Origin: JAAFIP01 sp043774625
GTDB lineage: Bacteria; Pseudomonadota; Gammaproteobacteria; Burkholderiales; Burkholderiaceae_C
Assembly (NCBI GenBank): GCA_043774625.1
Contig: JAYVTG010000089.1
Coordinates: 1 to 32,370, forward strand
Length of the DNA: 32,370 bases
Reading direction: 5' to 3'
Each line of letters opens with the position of its first letter. The stretch's first letter is position 1. Position numbers and translations under genes: made by a program. Below the pieces are notes generated by a model, which worked only from the letters and a program-made list of their open reading frames with translations, was not told where the DNA came from and made no database searches. Shown one piece after another: positions 23,265 to 30,748 of this stretch.

Positions 23265-24455
23265 ATGAATTTTCATCCAAAAGTCCTATCGCTTGCCTTG
23301 GCTGGTGGCCTGCTGGTCGCAGCCTGTGGCGGTGGTGGCACAGAAAACGGTACCGGGGGTACCGGCATTATCAACAACGGGGTGCCAACGCTAGAGGCCA
23401 AGGCGGTCAGCACAACGTCCACCGAGGTGCTGGTGGTTACCGACACCAGCAATGCAACAGCCACCAAACAGTACGAGGTATCCAAATACCTTTTTACCGC
23501 CAACGTTACCGAAGGCAAATACAAGGGCACCGCACTGTCTGGCGACCTGATGCTGGGAGCCAAAGAGCTAGGCTCCAGCGAAATCAAGGGTACCTTGCTG
23601 ATCAGGCCCGCAGTTTCAACACCTGCTGGCACCAATACGACCAGCACTACCAGTACGACAAGCATCGACACTGCACTGGCCCAATGCCGCACTGCAACTG
23701 ATACAGCCTACACAGAAGCGCAAAAAGCCTTCAAGGTAGCCGTGGACACACTACAGGCCGCTTTGAAGGCAGCCAAAACGCAAGCCGATGCCTTGGCAGC
23801 CCTGGATGCGTTTGAAGCGCAGTACAAAGCCATATCCAAAGCTGCGCGTGACAAGGCGCAAGCCGCTTGTGCAGACTTGCTCAAGATGACAGGCGACGTG
23901 ATGGAAAAAGACGATAAAGACGACGAAAAAGAAGGCGACGATGATGACGACAAACCCAAGGCCCGCGCTATTCCGGTGACCGGAAAATTCAATGCTGACG
24001 GTAGTGTGGCATTGAGCTTTAAGGTGCGTAAACTGGGCACCATTAAAGGTGTTGGTAAGCCTGACGCAAAAGGCAACCTGGCTGGTACTTTTACAGGCCC
24101 TGACACCTTGGGCAAGGGTACCTGGACTGCCAGCATCACGGCGGGAACCGTAACGAACCCAACGCCAACGCCATCGACCCCACCGACTACGACTACAACG
24201 ACCACTACGCCACCACCTCCACCTCCACCTCCACCTCCACCTCCACCTCCACCTCCTGGGCCTAGTGTGTCCAACGGAAGTACGCTGTTTGGTGCCAACT
24301 GCGTGATGTGTCACACCAAAGCAGCTGCCGCAGGGTTGGGTGGCGCCAGTGCTGCGGGTATCAAGCGGGGTATTGCCAACGTTGGAAGCATGCGCAGTTT
24401 GAGCACGCTGACAGATCAGCAAATCCAGGACATTGCTGCCTACGTGGGTAGTTAA
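23265..24455 (+). CDS. lipoprotein with C-terminal monohaem cytochrome c domain on a polyproline stalk
   Basis: The 396-aa product is modular. Residues 1-21 are a lipoprotein signal ending VAAC, followed by GGGG. Residues about 40-120 form a beta-rich domain. Residues about 128-205 form two long helices with a Cys near each end, then an acidic run (EKDDKDDEKEGDDDDD). A second beta-rich module (RAIPVTGKFNADGSVALSF) resembles the first in content. Then comes a Thr/Pro linker with about 17 prolines in a row and, last, a short cytochrome c domain with the haem site CVMCH (346-350) and a candidate axial Met376 (GSMRSL). It probably sits on the outer or inner membrane facing the periplasm or outside and takes part in electron transfer. 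I recognise the cytochrome but not the first 300 residues. Good RBS. It overlaps the hslR stop. Confidence 0.85.
   Translation: MNFHPKVLSLALAGGLLVAACGGGGTENGTGGTGIINNGVPTLEAKAVSTTSTEVLVVTDTSNATATKQYEVSKYLFTANVTEGKYKGTALSGDLMLGAKELGSSEIKGTLLIRPAVSTPAGTNTTSTTSTTSIDTALAQCRTATDTAYTEAQKAFKVAVDTLQAALKAAKTQADALAALDAFEAQYKAISKAARDKAQAACADLLKMTGDVMEKDDKDDEKEGDDDDDKPKARAIPVTGKFNADGSVALSFKVRKLGTIKGVGKPDAKGNLAGTFTGPDTLGKGTWTASITAGTVTNPTPTPSTPPTTTTTTTTPPPPPPPPPPPPPPPPGPSVSNGSTLFGANCVMCHTKAAAAGLGGASAAGIKRGIANVGSMRSLSTLTDQQIQDIAAYVGS
24213..24256. repeat. CCACCT tandem repeat encoding the polyproline stalk
   Basis: About seven tandem CCACCT units (Pro-Pro) stand in frame between the beta module and the haem domain. 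Unit changes by slippage would lengthen or shorten the stalk by two residues without breaking the frame. Confidence 0.92.
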
Positions 24456-24889
24456 TCAAGTGACGCGCTCCAACGGCTATTCCAGTCGTTGGAGCTACCG
24501 CCCTTGGCCTTGTCCAGCTCACGCCGCTGGCGCTTGGTAGGACGGCCTTGTTCGATGGTTAGGGCTGGTTCGGGCTGCAGGCGGCGCTGTTCTTGCATGC
24601 GCTCCCGTATGGTGATGCTTTCAGCCGTTTCTTCAAATAACGTCTGTGCTTGCGGGGCCGGGCCGCGCTGGTCGCTGACTTGCAGCACTTTGAAGCTGCA
24701 AATCATGCCGCCGCGCAATAACTGCACCACATCACCAGCGCGCACTTCGCGTGATGACTTGACGACATCGCCGTTGATTTTGACACGGCCCTTGCCAATG
24801 TCTTCACTGGCCAGACTGCGCGTTTTGTAATGACGCGTAGCCCACAAGAATTTGTCTATGCGGGTGCTGACGATGATCTTGATTTGCAT
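24452..24889 (-). CDS. hslR: RNA-binding S4 domain protein, Hsp15 family
   Basis: Hsp15 binds 50S subunits that carry a stalled nascent chain and helps recycle them. The 145-aa product has the S4 domain at residues 8-70 (TRIDKFLWATRHYKTRS, GRVKINGDVVKSSREVRAGD) followed by a charged tail (RPTKRQRRELDKAK) typical of HslR. I chose ATG 24889; the frame is open further upstream to 25117 but only through the interspersed repeat and hemH. Its stop codon overlaps the stop of the convergent cytochrome gene. Downstream of hemH on the same strand with 121 bp between them. Confidence 0.92.
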   Translation of the reverse strand: MQIKIIVSTRIDKFLWATRHYKTRSLASEDIGKGRVKINGDVVKSSREVRAGDVVQLLRGGMICSFKVLQVSDQRGPAPQAQTLFEETAESITIRERMQEQRRLQPEPALTIEQGRPTKRQRRELDKAKGGSSNDWNSRWSASLD

Positions 24890-24919
24890 GTTTGCAAGCA
24901 GTTTTACATGCAAAATGTG

Positions 24920-24970
24920 CCAGTAGCCAGCGTGGAATAAGCGCGAGCAGCTACTAAATTCATAGTAACT
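24920..24970. repeat. 48-bp interspersed repeat, copy h
   Basis: Full copy in the hemH-hslR gap: CCAGTAGCCAGCGTGGAATA then AGCGCGAGCAGCTACTAAAT and an AT-rich end. It may sit in the 5' leader or intercistronic RNA of hslR. Confidence 0.9.
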
Positions 24971-25010
24971 AGCAGTCCGGCTGACTTGGTAAACATCATT
25001 GCACAATCCG

Positions 25011-26138
25011 TCATGACTTGGCACCCAGCGCCATCGCACGCTCACGCTGCGTAGCCAGCATCTGCGTATCTGGCGCGTCACGTGTATCCCAACCTGCCAG
25101 GTGTTGTTCAGCCACACGCGTCAGGGCGCGCATCCAGTCGGGGTTGTCGTTCAAGCACGCAATGTAGTGAAAGCTGCGACCATCAAGGGGCGCACCAGAT
25201 CCTGCGCCCGCATGCAAAAACGCTTCTTTCACTTCCATCGCCACCTCTTCCAGCGTCTCCAGGCAGTCCACGGTAAAGCCGGGGCACACCACATCGACGC
25301 GCTTTACGCCTGCTTTGGCCAAGGCAATGATGGACGGCTCGGTGTATGGTTCCAGCCATTTGGCACGACCAAAGCGGGACTGGAAGGTCAACTGGTATTG
25401 GTCTTTGGCCAGACCTAACTTTTCAGCCAGCAGGCGAGCGGTTTTGTAGCATTCGCAGTGGTAGGTGTCGCCCAATGTCAAAGTGCGCTCAGGTACACCG
25501 TGAAAGCTCATCACCAGTTTGTCGGGTTTGCCGTGCTGCTTCCAATACGTTGAAATAGTGGCCGCCAGCGCGTTGATATAGCCTGCATCGTCATGGTAGT
25601 TGTTGACAAAGCGCAGCTCGGGAATGCGCCGCACCTTGGCGGCCCAGGTGTAGACGGCGTCAAACACGCTGGCCGTAGTGGTGCCGCTGTATTGCGGGTA
25701 CATAGGCAGCACCAAAATGCGGGTGAATCCTTCAGCCTTTAATGCGTCCAGTTGCGACGCCATGCTGGGGTTGGCATAACGCATGCCCAAACGTACCTGC
25801 ACCTTGTGGCCCAGCTCGCCCAGGTGGCCTTGCAACAGCTTGGCTTGCTTTTCGCTCCATACTTTCAGCGGCGAGCCCTCGGCTGTCCAGATGCTGGCGT
25901 ATTTGGCTGCCGATTTGGCGGGGCGTAGCCGCAAAATAATGCCATGCAAGATCAGCCACCAGATGGGCTTGGGGATTTCTACCACGCGGTGGTCGCTTAA
26001 AAATTCTGCCAGATAGCGGCGCACGGCGGGGGCGGTGGGTTCGTCGGGTGTGCCCAGGTTGCAAAGCAAAATGGCTGTGCGGCTGTTAAAGTTTGGCACC
26101 TGCCCGTGGGTAAAACTGGGTTCTTTTTGGAATGACAT
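25011..26138 (-). CDS. hemH: ferrochelatase
   Basis: HemH inserts Fe2+ into protoporphyrin IX, the last step of haem synthesis at the cytoplasmic membrane surface. The 375-aa product has ILLCNLGTPDEP near residue 24, VLPMYPQYSGTTTASVFD near 145, the catalytic His in SFHGVPERT (about 210), FQSRFGRAKWLEPYT near 253 and CPGFTVDCLETLEEVA near 281. Length fits the proteobacterial group. ATG 26138 is 19 bp from the divergent HAD gene start, so the two share a very short promoter region. hemF is in the same window, far upstream. Certain. Confidence 0.97.
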   Translation of the reverse strand: MSFQKEPSFTHGQVPNFNSRTAILLCNLGTPDEPTAPAVRRYLAEFLSDHRVVEIPKPIWWLILHGIILRLRPAKSAAKYASIWTAEGSPLKVWSEKQAKLLQGHLGELGHKVQVRLGMRYANPSMASQLDALKAEGFTRILVLPMYPQYSGTTTASVFDAVYTWAAKVRRIPELRFVNNYHDDAGYINALAATISTYWKQHGKPDKLVMSFHGVPERTLTLGDTYHCECYKTARLLAEKLGLAKDQYQLTFQSRFGRAKWLEPYTEPSIIALAKAGVKRVDVVCPGFTVDCLETLEEVAMEVKEAFLHAGAGSGAPLDGRSFHYIACLNDNPDWMRALTRVAEQHLAGWDTRDAPDTQMLATQRERAMALGAKS

Positions 26139-26157
26139 AAGGTATTCTCCACCACCT

Positions 26158-26865
26158 ATGCTGCAAATTCACACCATCAAAGCAATATCCCTGGACCTGG
26201 ACGACACGCTGTGGCCCATTTGGCCAGTGATAGAACGGGCAGAAAAGGTCTTGCTGGCCTGGTTGCAGCAGCACGCCGTGCCAACAGCGGCGCTGTGCGC
26301 ACAGCCAGACGCGATGCGTGAAATACGCGAATACGTGACCACAGAACTGGTCGAAACCATGCCCGAAATTCGCCACGACCTGAGCGCCATACGCCGAGAA
26401 TCCATCCGCCTGGCGCTGACCCGCTCTGGCGACAATCCGTATTTGGCCGAGCCTGCTTTTGACGTATTTTTTGCCGAACGCAATAAGGTAGAGCTGTACG
26501 ACGACGCGCTCCCCGCTTTGCAAGCCTTAGCAACCAAGTACCCGCTGGTGGCACTGTCAAACGGCAACGCCAGTGTGCACACGGTGGGCTTGGGGCGGTA
26601 CTTCAAGGCGGCGCTCAGTGCAAGCGTGTTTGGTGTGGGCAAGCCAGATGCACGCATCTTCCACGCAGCAGCAGAAACCGTGAGCGTGCAAGCGCATGAA
26701 ATGCTGCACATTGGTGACGACGCTGCGCTGGACGTGCTGGGCGGCATCAACGCAGGCATGCAAACCGTGTGGCTCAACCGCGAAGAAAAGCTGTACCCGT
26801 TTGATAAAAAACCCACGGTAGAAGTGGGTTCGTTGTCAGAAGTTTGCGCGATGCTGGGTTGTTGA
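26158..26865 (+). CDS. HAD-family hydrolase (YigB-like phosphatase)
   Basis: The 235-aa product has all four HAD motifs: DLDDTLWP (I, nucleophile Asp near residue 11), VALSNGN (II, near 136), a conserved Lys in GVGKPDARIF (III, near 160) and HIGDDAALDVLGG (IV, near 183). The helical cap between I and II places it with HAD-IA phosphatases, and overall it resembles YigB, a phosphatase of riboflavin synthesis and other phosphometabolites. The ATG at 26158 is used because MLQIHTIKAISLDLDDT is the usual start; upstream in-frame codons lie in hemH. Substrate uncertain. Confidence 0.85.
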   Translation: MLQIHTIKAISLDLDDTLWPIWPVIERAEKVLLAWLQQHAVPTAALCAQPDAMREIREYVTTELVETMPEIRHDLSAIRRESIRLALTRSGDNPYLAEPAFDVFFAERNKVELYDDALPALQALATKYPLVALSNGNASVHTVGLGRYFKAALSASVFGVGKPDARIFHAAAETVSVQAHEMLHIGDDAALDVLGGINAGMQTVWLNREEKLYPFDKKPTVEVGSLSEVCAMLGC

Positions 26866-26918
26866 CTTTTTCTCAGCCACACGCTGTTGCTTTTAAGATT
26901 TGAGGCAAACGTGTGTGC

Positions 26919-27059
26919 TGTGCTGACGCGTGCCGATGGCGTGTTCAGCTACGCGGCTGTCCTCCGGCGCGTGGGCGTAGTTTCTATTGGCGTTGTTTTG
27001 TACGCGCCTCCCCCTCTTATGCCGCTACGCTAAACACACCATCGGCACACGCCAGCACG
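26919..27059. repeat. hairpin module B, copy 2 (inverted relative to copy 1)
   Basis: The arms 26919-26956 and 27022-27059 pair over most of 38 positions. The 65-base loop matches the loop at 5235-5298 on the opposite strand (shared GTTTTGTACGCGCCTCC). It begins 53 bp after the HAD gene and there is no gene between 26866 and 27302. Confidence 0.85.
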
Positions 27060-27120
27060 AGAGGTTGGTTGGATATGCCTCTTCCTCCCCCTCCTCGTCC
27101 GTCGTTTGCCAACCACGTGC

Positions 27121-27252
27121 GCTGACAGGCAGGCTGGGTGTGTGGATACCGTAGGTAAAAGGGGGAGCCAGGTACAAAAGCTGACAAGGAGTCAAAGCCT
27201 ATAACCTGGCGGAGGACACGAAGGTATCCGCCCATGCGCAGTGCCTGACAGC
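27121..27252. repeat. hairpin module A, copy 2 (inverted, arms not matching)
   Basis: The left arm 27121-27150 and right arm 27223-27252 share the outer GCTGxCAGGCA and inner GGATACC parts but not the middle: one arm carries GGCTGGGTGT, the other (reverse strand) CTGCGCATGG. The loop 27151-27222 is nearly the same as in copies 1 and 3. Spacing to module B is 61 bp. Confidence 0.88.
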
Positions 27253-27302
27253 CCAAGCGCGTTGCTATCGGCGTGTTACCCTCAAATGCGAATCACGTAA
27301 AG

Positions 27303-28259
27303 TCATTTTGTCTTGGCCTCAATGAGCGCTTTGAGCTGCGGCATTGCCTGCTGCATGGCCAGTTTGCCGGCATCTATGGCGCGGCGCTTGGCGCTGAAGT
27401 CTCCACCCTTCACGCCTACCAAGGCGGGGCGCACCACTAGCTCGGCGTCTTTCAGTTCAAAGCTGTTGATGCTTTTGCCCATGATGGCAAAAGTTTGCAG
27501 CAAAATTTGTAGCTGGTTGTCGGCGCTGTTGCCCTCTGGCGCAGCAGAAATGTCTACCGCAATGATCAGCTCTGCCCCCATCTGGCGTGCGTAGCGCACT
27601 GGCACGGGCGACACCAGGCCGCCGTCTACGTATTCGGCAGCGCCAATTTTCACCGGGTTAAATACGGAAGGCACTGCACTGGACGCTCGCACTGCTGCGC
27701 CCGTGTCGCCGCGCTGGAACAGCACGCCCTGCCCTGTATGCAGGTCAGTTGCCACAATGCCTAGCGGAATGACCATGCTTTCCACCAGCTTGTTGTTGAC
27801 CTGCTGGTTCACGTAGCGCGCCAATGCGTCGCCGCGCAGCATGCCACGGCCAAAAAAGGGCAGCGTCCAGTCGGTGATGGACGCTTCTTCCATGCCCTCG
27901 GCTACCGCCTGCAACTGCGCGCCATTTTTGCCCGATGCATAGACGGCAGCCACCAGACTGCCTGCAGACGTGCCCGCGACCAAATCGACCTTGATGCCTG
28001 CTTCTTCCAGCGCCTGAATAACGCCCACATGCGCAAAACCGCGCGCTGCGCCGCCGCCCAGGGCCAGGCCGATTTTGGGTGGGCGCTTGGGTTGCACGAC
28101 AGGCGGCAGCGTGGGAGTGGTGGTAGTGGTAGCCGTTGTGGAGGGCGTGCTGGCGACAGGCAGAGTCTGCTTAGGCGCAGTGTTGCAAGCGCTGAGCAAC
28201 ACGCTGGCCGTGGTAAGCAGGGCCAGCAAAATACGCTGTTGAAAGGGTAGTAAATACAT
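27303..28259 (-). CDS. patatin-like phospholipase lipoprotein (RssA-type)
   Basis: The 318-aa product has a lipoprotein signal ending LLSAC, a Thr/Pro-rich linker (residues 28-55) and a patatin hydrolase domain: oxyanion loop LGGGAARGFAH near residue 66, nucleophile GTSAGS near 92 and catalytic Asp in YVDGGLVSPVPV near 210. Patatin enzymes are Ser-Asp dyad lipid acyl hydrolases. The lipid anchor puts this one at the inner or outer membrane facing the periplasm, where it could act on phospholipids. It ends 51 bp after hairpin copy 2. Substrate unknown. Confidence 0.9.
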   Translation of the reverse strand: MYLLPFQQRILLALLTTASVLLSACNTAPKQTLPVASTPSTTATTTTTPTLPPVVQPKRPPKIGLALGGGAARGFAHVGVIQALEEAGIKVDLVAGTSAGSLVAAVYASGKNGAQLQAVAEGMEEASITDWTLPFFGRGMLRGDALARYVNQQVNNKLVESMVIPLGIVATDLHTGQGVLFQRGDTGAAVRASSAVPSVFNPVKIGAAEYVDGGLVSPVPVRYARQMGAELIIAVDISAAPEGNSADNQLQILLQTFAIMGKSINSFELKDAELVVRPALVGVKGGDFSAKRRAIDAGKLAMQQAMPQLKALIEAKTK

Positions 28260-28314
28260 GTGCAGATTATGCGTTGTGCACGCAGGGGGTACCAGCTGGT
28301 TTTTGAAGATTTTT

Positions 28315-28364
28315 TACTATGAATTTAATAGCTGCTTGCGCATATTCCACGCTGGTTACAGCCA
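28315..28364. repeat. 48-bp interspersed repeat, copy i
   Basis: Reverse-orientation copy: TACTATGAATTTAATAGCTG, then CTTGCGCATATTCCACGCTG and GTTACAGCC. It lies just 5' of the patatin gene and 3' of the PTS gene (both on minus), ending four bases before the PTS stop. Confidence 0.92.
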
Positions 28365-28367
28365 TTT

Positions 28368-29774
28368 TTAGGGTCTAAACGAAGCTTTGAAACGCTGGCG
28401 GGTGAACACCATGGCTGCAACAAGCAAAACCAGTGCTGCCCAAGCCCACCAAGTGCCTTGATAGGCTTCAAAAATCAAAAACCGCACCTGGTGGCCACCG
28501 TCGGTAAACGCGGTAATCAAACCCAGCCCTTCGGAATTGAACGACGGTGTTTTGCGGGCCAGGTCGGTAAACAGCGGTGCCATGCGGGACGAGATGAGCA
28601 GAAAAGTGACGATAACGGGAATGCCCGCCAGCACGGCGCGAAACACGTTGCCGCGAAACATCAATACCGACAGCGACATGATGGAGATCAGGTTGGGCAA
28701 ATCGCCCAATGGCAGCACCTTGTTGCCTGGCAGCACCAAGGCAATGCCAATGGCTATGGCCATTAAAAACAGCCCGGTGACGACGACGGATTTATGGTGC
28801 ATTAAAAAACCCGTGTCCATGGCCACCACCAGGTTGCCGTGCTGCGGAAAGCGTTTTTCCACCTGCTGGCGCAGCGCAGTCATCACTGGCACCATGGCCT
28901 CGCCAATCAAGCCGCCGCTTTTGGGCAGCAAAAACATCACGGCGGCAATGTGCACGGCAAGCTCCAGCGTTTCCTTTATGCCATAGCCTGCAGCCAGCGC
29001 CAGGGCCAAGCCCATTAAAAAACCAATCACCATGGGTTCGCCCAGCAGGTCTAGCAGGCTGCCGTGGTCCATCACGGCCTCGTCACCCTGCACCTGTTCC
29101 TGGCCTTGCGCAGCGCGTGCTCTGCTGGCATGTTCGGGGTTGTAATTGATGTTTTTGATGCCTGGAATACGGTCCATCAGCCAATCCATGCACGCGGTGT
29201 AGGGCGCAATGCCGTTCACCGACACAGGCGACACCGATATGCCCTTGAGCCCCATTTCGCGCTCCACGTCGTGCGCCGTCCACTCGGCCAGCTTGAAACA
29301 ATACGCAGCAATCAACAAGGTGGCCGACAGGCCCAGCAGCATGCTGCCCGACAGTGCCATCACCACCGCGCCCAAAAAGGCAAAATGCCAAAAATTCCAG
29401 ATGTCGATGTACAGGGTGCGCGTGAGTCCGGCAAACAGCATGGCACCGTTAAGCAGCATCACCAGCGGGATAGAAATAGCCGCCAGCGGAGATGCCCAGG
29501 TAATGGCCGCCAGCGGCAGCCAGCCCACATCCAGCACCGGAAAATTCAGCCCCCGCGCCTGCGACAGCGCATTGACCGCCGGGCTGATGTTGGACACAAA
29601 AAAGTTGAATGCAATAAACACACCCGTAAAGCCGACCGCCAACTGCAGCGTGCTGGTGAGCGACCGCTTGAATGGCACCCGCACCGCCAGCGCGATGAGC
29701 CAGATGATGATGGGGAGCATGACATACGCTTTGTAGCTAAAGAACGAGGTAAAAAAGTTTTGTAACGATGACAT
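28368..29774 (-). CDS. galactitol-type PTS permease, EIIC component, orphan
   Basis: A 468-aa protein with about ten to twelve membrane segments. It resembles the GatC/EIIC-GAT family (NGAMLFAGLTRTLYIDIWNFWHF near residue 110; GLIGEAMVPVM near 290; DTGFLMHHKSVVVTG near 320). EIIC normally needs EIIA and EIIB to phosphorylate a polyol during uptake, but no such gene is in the window. It may work with a distant EIIAB or transport without phosphorylation. The ATG at 29774 is divergent from the VOC gene. Family is fairly firm, substrate unknown. Confidence 0.85.
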   Translation of the reverse strand: MSSLQNFFTSFFSYKAYVMLPIIIWLIALAVRVPFKRSLTSTLQLAVGFTGVFIAFNFFVSNISPAVNALSQARGLNFPVLDVGWLPLAAITWASPLAAISIPLVMLLNGAMLFAGLTRTLYIDIWNFWHFAFLGAVVMALSGSMLLGLSATLLIAAYCFKLAEWTAHDVEREMGLKGISVSPVSVNGIAPYTACMDWLMDRIPGIKNINYNPEHASRARAAQGQEQVQGDEAVMDHGSLLDLLGEPMVIGFLMGLALALAAGYGIKETLELAVHIAAVMFLLPKSGGLIGEAMVPVMTALRQQVEKRFPQHGNLVVAMDTGFLMHHKSVVVTGLFLMAIAIGIALVLPGNKVLPLGDLPNLISIMSLSVLMFRGNVFRAVLAGIPVIVTFLLISSRMAPLFTDLARKTPSFNSEGLGLITAFTDGGHQVRFLIFEAYQGTWWAWAALVLLVAAMVFTRQRFKASFRP

Positions 29775-29865
29775 GCAAAAGGTTTCTCAAAATACTCTGT
29801 GGATTTGGGTTCGATTGTAAGTTGCTGGATAATTTCAAAACCTGTTTACCACAGAGGAGCGCACG

Positions 29866-30246
29866 ATGACCGTTCATCTCGATCACCTGCTGGTGCCGTC
29901 TCGCAACAAAATCGAGTCGGCCAAACTGCTGGCCCAATTGCTAGGAGTGGCCTGGTCACACACCGGCATAGGCTCGTTTGCACCCGTGTACGTGAACGAC
30001 GGCTTGACCCTGGACTTTGACGAATGGGAAGAGCCCATTGCGCTGATTCACTATTGCTTTCGGGTCAGCCCCGACGAGTTCGACGAAATTTTGGCGCGCA
30101 TCAAGATGGTGAGCATTGCGTATCGCAGCAGCGTACATGGCCCGGTGGACTCACACATCAATACCGACCACGGCGGCAAAATTGTGTACTGGAACGAGCC
30201 CGATGGGCACCAGTGGGAAATGCTGACGGTGAGTTATGACCGTTGA
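29866..30246 (+). CDS. VOC (glyoxalase/bleomycin resistance) superfamily protein
   Basis: A 126-residue single-module VOC fold: VHLDHLLVPS at the N-terminus (His as likely metal ligand), LDFDEWEEPIALIHYCF near residue 45, then GKIVYWNEPDGHQWEMLTV at the end with the NEPDGHxWE pattern (Glu as likely ligand). Such proteins act as dioxygenases, isomerases or small-molecule binding proteins; nothing here indicates the substrate. ATG 29866 is preceded by GAGGAGCG with suitable spacing. Divergent from the PTS gene. Confidence 0.85.
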   Translation: MTVHLDHLLVPSRNKIESAKLLAQLLGVAWSHTGIGSFAPVYVNDGLTLDFDEWEEPIALIHYCFRVSPDEFDEILARIKMVSIAYRSSVHGPVDSHINTDHGGKIVYWNEPDGHQWEMLTVSYDR

Positions 30247-30255
30247 GGTTTTGTA

Positions 30256-30306
30256 AATACTATCAATTTAGTAGCTGCTCGCGCATATTCCACGCTGGCT
30301 TAGGCC
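30256..30306. repeat. 48-bp interspersed repeat, copy j
   Basis: Reverse-orientation copy between the VOC gene and the toxin-antitoxin operon: AATACTATCAATTTAGTAGC, then TGCTCGCGCATATTCCACGC and TGGCTTAGGCC. It shares 28 consecutive bases with the copy inside nadD. Confidence 0.93.
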
Positions 30307-30358
30307 TGTTTTAACGCTCAAATCCTAAATTTTCTGCACGTCGACATATGCTGGGCTC

Positions 30359-30387
30359 TTGCTAAGACAATGCAATTGCATTACCAT
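30359..30387 (+). promoter_or_regulatory. candidate promoter and operator of the prlF-yhaV operon
   Basis: TTGCTA (30359-30364) and TACCAT (30382-30387), each four of six consensus bases, are 17 bases apart. The spacer holds a perfect 14-base palindrome, AATGCAATTGCATT (30369-30382). An operator between -35 and -10 is typical for self-repressing antitoxins. The boxes are modest, so this is inference. Confidence 0.55.
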
Positions 30388-30415
30388 AGGTTTTTGCAAA
30401 CTATTGGAGCCAGAA

Positions 30416-30748
30416 ATGTCTGCCATCATGGAAGTTGAGTCCACTCTGACCGACCGTTACCAAACCACCGTGCCCGAGACTGTGCGCCGAGTGTTGCGAT
30501 TGGGCAAGCGCGACAGCATCCATTATTTGATTCAACCCGATGGCACCGTACTGATGACCCGTGCAAGCCAGGACAAAGGCGATGCAGACCCCGTTTTAAG
30601 CGAGTTTTTGAATTTTCTGGCCAAGGACATGGCAGAGCATCCAGAGCGGCTAGAAACCCTGGACGCAAACTTGCTAAACCGCATCCGCACGCTAACAGCC
30701 AATGTGCCGATTGACTTGAACGCCGCCTTGGATGAAGCAGACGAATGA
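30416..30748 (+). CDS. prlF: antitoxin PrlF (SohA), AbrB/SpoVT-type
   Basis: The 110-residue product matches PrlF in length (111 in E. coli) and layout: a swapped-hairpin AbrB DNA-binding domain at residues 6-50 (ESTLTDRYQTTVPETVRRVL, KRDSIHYLI) and an acidic helical C-terminus that binds the toxin. PrlF neutralises the YhaV ribonuclease and represses its own promoter. ATG 30416 has GGAGCC eight bases before it and is preferred to a TTG at 30359. It overlaps yhaV by four bases (ATGA), the usual arrangement for coupled antitoxin and toxin. Confidence 0.93.
   Translation: MSAIMEVESTLTDRYQTTVPETVRRVLRLGKRDSIHYLIQPDGTVLMTRASQDKGDADPVLSEFLNFLAKDMAEHPERLETLDANLLNRIRTLTANVPIDLNAALDEADE

Noticed and set aside
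24890..25117. Upstream extension of hslR
   Set aside because: The open frame runs through the interspersed repeat and into hemH; the S4 family starts at the ATG at 24889.
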